From positions 36,039 to 100,038 of the forward strand of contig NZ_DATCQT010000070.1 in NCBI RefSeq assembly GCF_036569345.1: 64,000 nt of DNA. Direction: 5' to 3'. Source of the DNA: Clostridium_AD sp036569345. GTDB taxonomy: Bacteria; Bacillota; Clostridia; Clostridiales; Clostridiaceae. The notes under the pieces were generated by a model, which ran no database searches, had not been told where the DNA came from, and saw only the letters and a program-made list of their open reading frames with translations. Positions 60,432 to 64,000 of this stretch are shown here, piece by piece. The first letter of the stretch is position 1. Each line of letters starts with the position of its first letter. A program made the position numbers and the translations under genes.

Positions 60432-61796
60432 ATGAAAATAAAGGGAAAATTCACTTCGATTATTAGAAAATTGAAAACTTCGAATTTTATTAAGAATATT
60501 TCGAAAATGTTGACAGGAACAATAGCAGGACAAGCAATCTCTGTATTACTTGTACCGGTTTCGACCAGAATTTATGGTGTCACTGAGTATGGCAATCTAG
60601 CACTTTTCATATCAACAGCTACTCTGGTTGTTGGCTTTATGGGATTTGGTTTACAATCTGCAATCATGGTTGCGGATACAGATGATGAAGCGAAGGATCT
60701 ATACAAAATAGCGATACATGGTTCTGGTGTAATCTTGTCGATTGTTTATGGGGTATGTGCAATTTCTGCACCATGGTTTAAAATTTGCAATGTGGAAATG
60801 AATTATTATTTGTTACTGTTTCTCTTATTTATTCATTCCTATGTGCTTAATGCAACCAATATGACATATGCATGGCTGAATCGGTTGGGAAAGTATAATG
60901 TACTATTGGTAAATCCAATTCTTACGCCACTTATAAATAACGGGCTTTTAATTATTCTTGGCTTGAATGGCTATAAGAATGCCGGGCTTTACGTGGGTAC
61001 GATAATAAGTCAGGTGTTGACACTTTTGCATATGCAGCGTCATAAAGGTTCTATGAAGACGCATATGACGGTTCAATCAAGCAAGGATTTGCTGAAAAAG
61101 AACCGTGACTTTATAGTTTTTCAATATCCCTCATCTTTGATGAATAGTATCGCAAACCAGTTGCCGGTACAAATTCTTTCCATGTTTTTTGGAAAATCAG
61201 TGGTTGGTTATTATTCAATGACACAAAGGTTGTTGAATATACCGATATCACTAATTGGTGGATCCATTACCAGGGTGTATTTCAAAGATGCTGCCGAAAG
61301 ACAAAGGACATCCGGAGATGCTCGAAAATTTACTTTCAAAATTGCAAAAACTATCATGTTACTTTATTGCATTCCTACAGTTATTATTATGGCGTTTGGG
61401 GATACTTTGGTTCCGCTCTTATTGGGTTCCAATTGGGAGGGTTGCGGACCTTATATTCAAATAATGATTGTTTGGAATATGTTTTTTCTGTTGGTTCATT
61501 GCTTTGGTGGGTTTCCATCAATCATTGGTATGCAAAAGAGAGATATGATGAATGCTATGGTGACGTTGGTGACGGATGCGATTGTTCTTTACGGGTTCAG
61601 CGCAGTATGGCATAATCCGCTAATTTCTCTTGTTTGTTTTGCGTTGCTACATGTCTTTATGCATATCTGGTTTTATAACGACATGTTCAGCATTGACCCC
61701 GATTTGAAAAACAGGTACGCAAAATTATCGATAGGTACGCTCGTTTCAGTTTGTGCAATATCAATTGGAATTAAATTTATAATAAGTTGGTTGTAA
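60432..61796 (+). CDS. Lipid-linked oligosaccharide flippase (Wzx-like, MATE/MOP superfamily)
   Basis: 454 aa with about 12-14 transmembrane helices. Starts with a short basic N-terminus, then SKMLTGTIAGQAISVLLVPVSTRIYGVTEYGNLALF, the usual N-terminal pattern of polysaccharide translocases; NQLPVQILSMFFGKSVVGYYSM and RVYFKDAAERQ follow at about 240-295. It would flip undecaprenyl-linked repeat units across the membrane for the Wzy-like polymerase at 57045. RBS GGGGGGAG precedes ATG 60432. Confidence 0.88.
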   Translation: MKIKGKFTSIIRKLKTSNFIKNISKMLTGTIAGQAISVLLVPVSTRIYGVTEYGNLALFISTATLVVGFMGFGLQSAIMVADTDDEAKDLYKIAIHGSGVILSIVYGVCAISAPWFKICNVEMNYYLLLFLLFIHSYVLNATNMTYAWLNRLGKYNVLLVNPILTPLINNGLLIILGLNGYKNAGLYVGTIISQVLTLLHMQRHKGSMKTHMTVQSSKDLLKKNRDFIVFQYPSSLMNSIANQLPVQILSMFFGKSVVGYYSMTQRLLNIPISLIGGSITRVYFKDAAERQRTSGDARKFTFKIAKTIMLLYCIPTVIIMAFGDTLVPLLLGSNWEGCGPYIQIMIVWNMFFLLVHCFGGFPSIIGMQKRDMMNAMVTLVTDAIVLYGFSAVWHNPLISLVCFALLHVFMHIWFYNDMFSIDPDLKNRYAKLSIGTLVSVCAISIGIKFIISWL

Positions 61797-61819
61797 AAAT
61801 ATGAGGAGGAAAAATTAAA

Positions 61820-62764
61820 ATGAGGATGAACCGATTCATGTATGTGCTTAAATGGAATGCTGTGAAGCTTTGTAACAAACTGAGCCATCGGAAGTATGCT
61901 TTCAAGAAATATCTTGGGCAAAGAATTTTGAGTGCAGAAGAAGGAAATGACCTATTAAAAGAAGCAATTCAAAATGGAGAACCATTTATGGCTGGACGTT
62001 TTGGTGCTACTGAGCTTAACACTATGGTGAAGTTTGAAAACAGTTCTAAGCAACATAGCCAGAAGCAAAATGCGGCTTTGCAACAGTTGGGGACATGGTC
62101 CGGGTTCTTTCCGTTAGATTATGATTCAGCACACAAATTTGTTGACATAATGGAGCAAGCCATAGAATCAATTGATTTAATAGGCGTATGGTTTAATCCT
62201 ATGGAAGATTATATAATTGGACAATATGAAAAAACGATTCCAAAGACGTGTATGCTAGAAAGTTTGGAACCATATTATTTTGAACAGCCATGGACAAGTG
62301 CTTTACGTGGGAAAAAGGTTCTGGTTATTCATCCATTTGCTAAAGAAATTGAGAGTCAGTATGAAAAAAGAGAAAAGCTGTTTCCTAACAAAACGGATGT
62401 TTTGCCTGAATTTGAATTGACTACAATCAAAGCGGTTCAAACAATTGCAGGTGAAAAAGATGAACGTTTTGCAAGTTGGTTTGATGCGCTTGATTATATG
62501 TACAAGGAGGCAATGAAATGTGATTTTGACGTCGCGATTATCGGATGTGGAGCATATGGTTTTCCTTTGGCCGCGAGATTGAAACAAGCTGGAAAAATAA
62601 CGGTTCATATGGGCGGTGCTCTCCAGATACTGTTCGGAATTAGAGGGAGCAGATGGGACAATATTCCGCAATTTCAGGCTCTTTTCAATGAATATTGGGT
62701 GCATCCATCTCCGGAAGATATACCTGGAAAATCAAAGACTGTGGAAAACGGTTGCTATTGGTAA
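61820..62764 (+). CDS. GT-D-fold-like glycosyltransferase (DUF1792-related)
   Basis: 314 aa. The motif FMAGRFGATELNTM near residue 58 resembles the R-F/I-G-x-x-E element of GT-D transferases. KVLVIHPFAKEIESQYEKREKLF, ...ELTTIKAVQTIAG and CDFDVAIIGCGAYGFPLAARLKQAGKITVHMGGALQILFGI form the second conserved block. Probably a cytoplasmic sugar transferase and the last gene of the polysaccharide locus. Substrate unknown. RBS GAGGAGG precedes ATG 61820. Family assignment is from pattern memory. Confidence 0.65.
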   Translation: MRMNRFMYVLKWNAVKLCNKLSHRKYAFKKYLGQRILSAEEGNDLLKEAIQNGEPFMAGRFGATELNTMVKFENSSKQHSQKQNAALQQLGTWSGFFPLDYDSAHKFVDIMEQAIESIDLIGVWFNPMEDYIIGQYEKTIPKTCMLESLEPYYFEQPWTSALRGKKVLVIHPFAKEIESQYEKREKLFPNKTDVLPEFELTTIKAVQTIAGEKDERFASWFDALDYMYKEAMKCDFDVAIIGCGAYGFPLAARLKQAGKITVHMGGALQILFGIRGSRWDNIPQFQALFNEYWVHPSPEDIPGKSKTVENGCYW

Positions 62765-62859
62765 TATTTTTTTATTAGAAACAAATAAACGTATTCACTA
62801 CGTTCATCCATATATTGGAAGACATAAATTGGCATGCGTAGGCTTGGCGAAAGTGTGAC

Positions 62860-63420
62860 AGCAGATGCGAATTAAAGGTGAAAAAGTTAGGATGAAAAGT
62901 GAGAGATAAAGGAATCGTCAAATAGTTCAATTTTAATTTGAAAATATTAGCAAGCTCAAGCAAGGTCTCGCAACGATCACCGGGAGTTGTGAACGTTTCG
63001 TGAACAACGTATGCGGAGGCTAGGTGAAGATGGAACATCTGATGCGAGTGCGACCTTAATTACAGCATAATACCCTCGTAGTAGAGTGAACACTGCTGTG
63101 AACCTGCAATTGGTAACTAATATTTTCGAGACCAGTATAAGAGCCTAATATCTTATGGATACTGAGTCTGACTAATACTCCTGCCAGCATTGCAGTAATG
63201 TAATGTTGCGAAGCATAGGTGAAGACGGAGACACTGGCAGTAATGCTACACTTCGGGTTTAGTCACATATGGTTATAATTTCCTTGTACTTAAATTTCGT
63301 AACAGATAATCCCTATCCCTAGTTCAGATGGGAGGGTGTAAGTAGCAACACAGCTTGTCCGTTTCACTTCCAAACTCTGTAAGGGGTCAGACCCTTGGGA
63401 TAAAATGGTATGCTAAGTAA
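62860..63420 (+). other. Noncoding, relatively GC-rich region with probable RNA structure; possible group II intron 5' fragment
   Basis: No open frame with a ribosome binding site. The stretch from about 63045 begins GTGCGACCTTAATTAC and continues with CTCGTAGTAGAGTGAACAC, TGTGAACCTGC and TTTTCGAGACC, elements that recall domain I of bacterial group II introns, which begin GTGCG. It includes a hairpin closed by CTGCCAG (63181-63187) / CTGGCAG (63234-63240). Two related segments occur: GGCTAGGTGAAGATGGAACA (near 63018) and AGCATAGGTGAAGACGGAGA (near 63212). No domain V motif and no reverse transcriptase frame were found, so if it is an intron it is truncated. Confidence 0.35.
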
Positions 63421-63474
63421 TGACGTTAAATGAATGATCATACAATATAATAAAGGTTATATGGAATAATAGTA

Positions 63475-63503
63475 TTGATATATTTAAAAATTAAGTTTAT
63501 ATT
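63475..63503 (+). promoter_or_regulatory. Candidate sigma-A promoter of the T-box-like leader
   Basis: TTGATA (63475-63480), 17 bp, TATATT (63498-63503). It would start transcription near 63510. Confidence 0.55.
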
Positions 63504-63509
63504 GATTTA

Positions 63510-63655
63510 ATTTTATTCAAGAACGTCAATATTAGCAAATAGCAAGGCGAAGAAGTTGGGAAGTAAAGTTAAGAAACTTAGAAAAGAATATAAACAAAAA
63601 ACTTGGCGGTAGCCAGGGTGGAACTACTGAAATTTATATTTTGGTAGTTTTTTTG
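63510..63655 (+). ncRNA. T-box-like leader: antiterminator and terminator
   Basis: The segment AGCCAGGGTGGAACTACTG (63611-63629) matches the T-box consensus AGGGTGGNACCRCG at most positions. CGGTAG (63607-63612) can pair with CTACTG (63624-63629) around the AGGGTGGAA bulge (antiterminator). The same AACTAC pairs alternatively with GGTAGTT (63642-63648), followed by a T-run (terminator). The upstream part is only about 100 nt, shorter than most T-box leaders, and no clear specifier loop was identified. Downstream is an Rpn-type gene, not an amino-acid gene. Confidence 0.5.
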
Positions 63656-63679
63656 TCGTGAGGGGATGCTTTTCACGAC
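63655..63679. repeat. Short inverted repeat after the T-box-like terminator
   Basis: GTCGTGA (63655-63661) / TCACGAC (63673-63679) with an 11-bp spacer, located 80 bp before the Rpn-type gene. Function unknown; a possible operator or remnant end. Confidence 0.4.
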
Positions 63680-63758
63680 ATTAATTTAATATTTTAAAAG
63701 TAGAGTAGAATAAAATGTAATTTTCTGATAAAATAAGAATATAGGAAGGAATGATAAT

Positions 63759-64000
63759 ATGGAAAGATTAAAGCCTCTAAATGACTTCATCTTTAAGAAA
63801 ACCTTCGGTGAGGAAGAAACAAAAGATAATTTAATAGCACTCCTTAATGCAATCTTAAGTAAAAAAGATAGAGATAAATTAGTAACACTTGAAATAGTTG
63901 AAAATAAAGAGCTAACACCTGAATTAATTGGAGATAAGACAGGAATAATAGATGTTAGAGCTAAAACAAAAGATGGTACACAACTTGAAATAGAAGTGCA
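63759..64000 (+). CDS. Rpn-family PD-(D/E)XK nuclease/putative transposase (3' end outside window)
   Basis: The frame from ATG 63759 is open to the last base. It reads MERLKPLNDFIFKKTFGEEE, then LIALLNAIL, TLEIVENKELTPELIGDKTG, and IIDVRAKTKDGTQLEIEVQ. LKPxNDxxFKxxFG and the Asp ... Glu-x-Glu core (IIDVRAKTxDGxxLxIEVQ) are the hallmarks of the Rpn/PDDEXK transposase-related family, which has been linked to RecA-independent recombination. RBS AGGAAGGA (63743-63750) is well placed. About 80 residues are visible of an expected ~300. Confidence 0.88.
   Translation, partial: MERLKPLNDFIFKKTFGEEETKDNLIALLNAILSKKDRDKLVTLEIVENKELTPELIGDKTGIIDVRAKTKDGTQLEIEV

Noticed and set aside
62616..62858. 80-codon plus-strand frame overlapping the end of the GT-D-like gene
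   Set aside because: Out of frame with the GT-D-like gene, no RBS, composition typical of a shadow frame extending into noncoding DNA.
62775..63038. 87-codon minus-strand frame in the terminal noncoding region
   Set aside because: No RBS or recognisable motif; covers sequence with probable RNA hairpins.
1..64000. tRNA or rRNA genes
   Set aside because: No cloverleaf-like sequence with TTCGANTC and CCA-proximal stem, and no rRNA-like block, was recognised by eye; an automated scan was not possible.

Overview
The window is AT-rich, has strong AGGAGG-type ribosome binding sites with frequent TTG/GTG starts, encodes an anaerobic-type cobalamin pathway and a Spo0E-like sporulation phosphatase. 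It is best read as the chromosome of a Clostridium (sensu stricto) or close relative; the species cannot be fixed from the sequence alone.

Layout. (1) 1-6.6 kb: end of a nucleoside/sugar-type ABC permease, cbiG, a four-domain S1 RNA-binding protein, an HNH protein, then a reverse-strand block with a nitroreductase and a ZnuBC-type metal transporter behind a 24-bp palindrome, and a DUF3892 protein. (2) 6.9-21.1 kb: a cobalamin locus. It holds cobT-cobC-cobU-cobS, a REP-associated tyrosine transposase (RAYT), a B12 riboswitch with terminator, and then cbiK, cobD, cbiA, cbiC, cbiD, cbiE, cbiL, cbiF, cbiH and cbiJ, with cbiG detached upstream. cbiT, cbiP, cbiB and a cobalt transporter are not in the window. 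About 23 copies of a short element with core GGGACGGTTAACAACTAATT lie between genes from 0.5 to 23.9 kb, grouped around the RAYT gene, and none was seen from 24 to 64 kb. (3) 21.3-40.9 kb: a cell-surface locus. A secreted hydrolase-like protein, a 1431-aa double 5'-nucleotidase and two secreted Ig-rich proteins are present, plus a small paralogue. Four of these share an unnamed domain of about 60 residues, N-terminal in three and C-terminal in one. Their upstream regions carry ECF-sigma-like promoters (TGCAAC-N17-CGTTATATAA), four of them ahead of one gene, and a probable independent structured ncRNA. Inserted here are DegV/PadR/Uma2 genes, an IS605-type TnpB remnant with an apparent omega-RNA end, and gene remnants flanking spo0E. 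(4) 41.0-62.8 kb: a Wzx/Wzy-type exopolysaccharide locus with a CpsC/PHP phosphatase/CpsD tyrosine kinase regulatory set, a CapD-type dehydratase, an initiating phosphoglycosyltransferase, GDP-mannose/GDP-fucose and UDP-glucuronate synthesis, glycosyltransferases, acyltransferases, a polymerase and a flippase. The distal genes (about 53-62.8 kb) look compositionally different and may be acquired. (5) 62.8-64 kb: a noncoding, relatively GC-rich structured region of uncertain identity, a compact T-box-like leader with terminator, and the start of an Rpn-family nuclease gene cut by the window end.

How it works together. The cob/cbi genes convert sirohydrochlorin and imported precursors towards cobalamin, with the riboswitch placed to shut off the cbiK-cbiJ part when B12 is plentiful. 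The surface and polysaccharide loci together define the cell envelope; the shared surface domain and shared ECF-like promoters suggest a co-regulated set of surface proteins. All functions are inferred from motifs read by eye; no database search was run.
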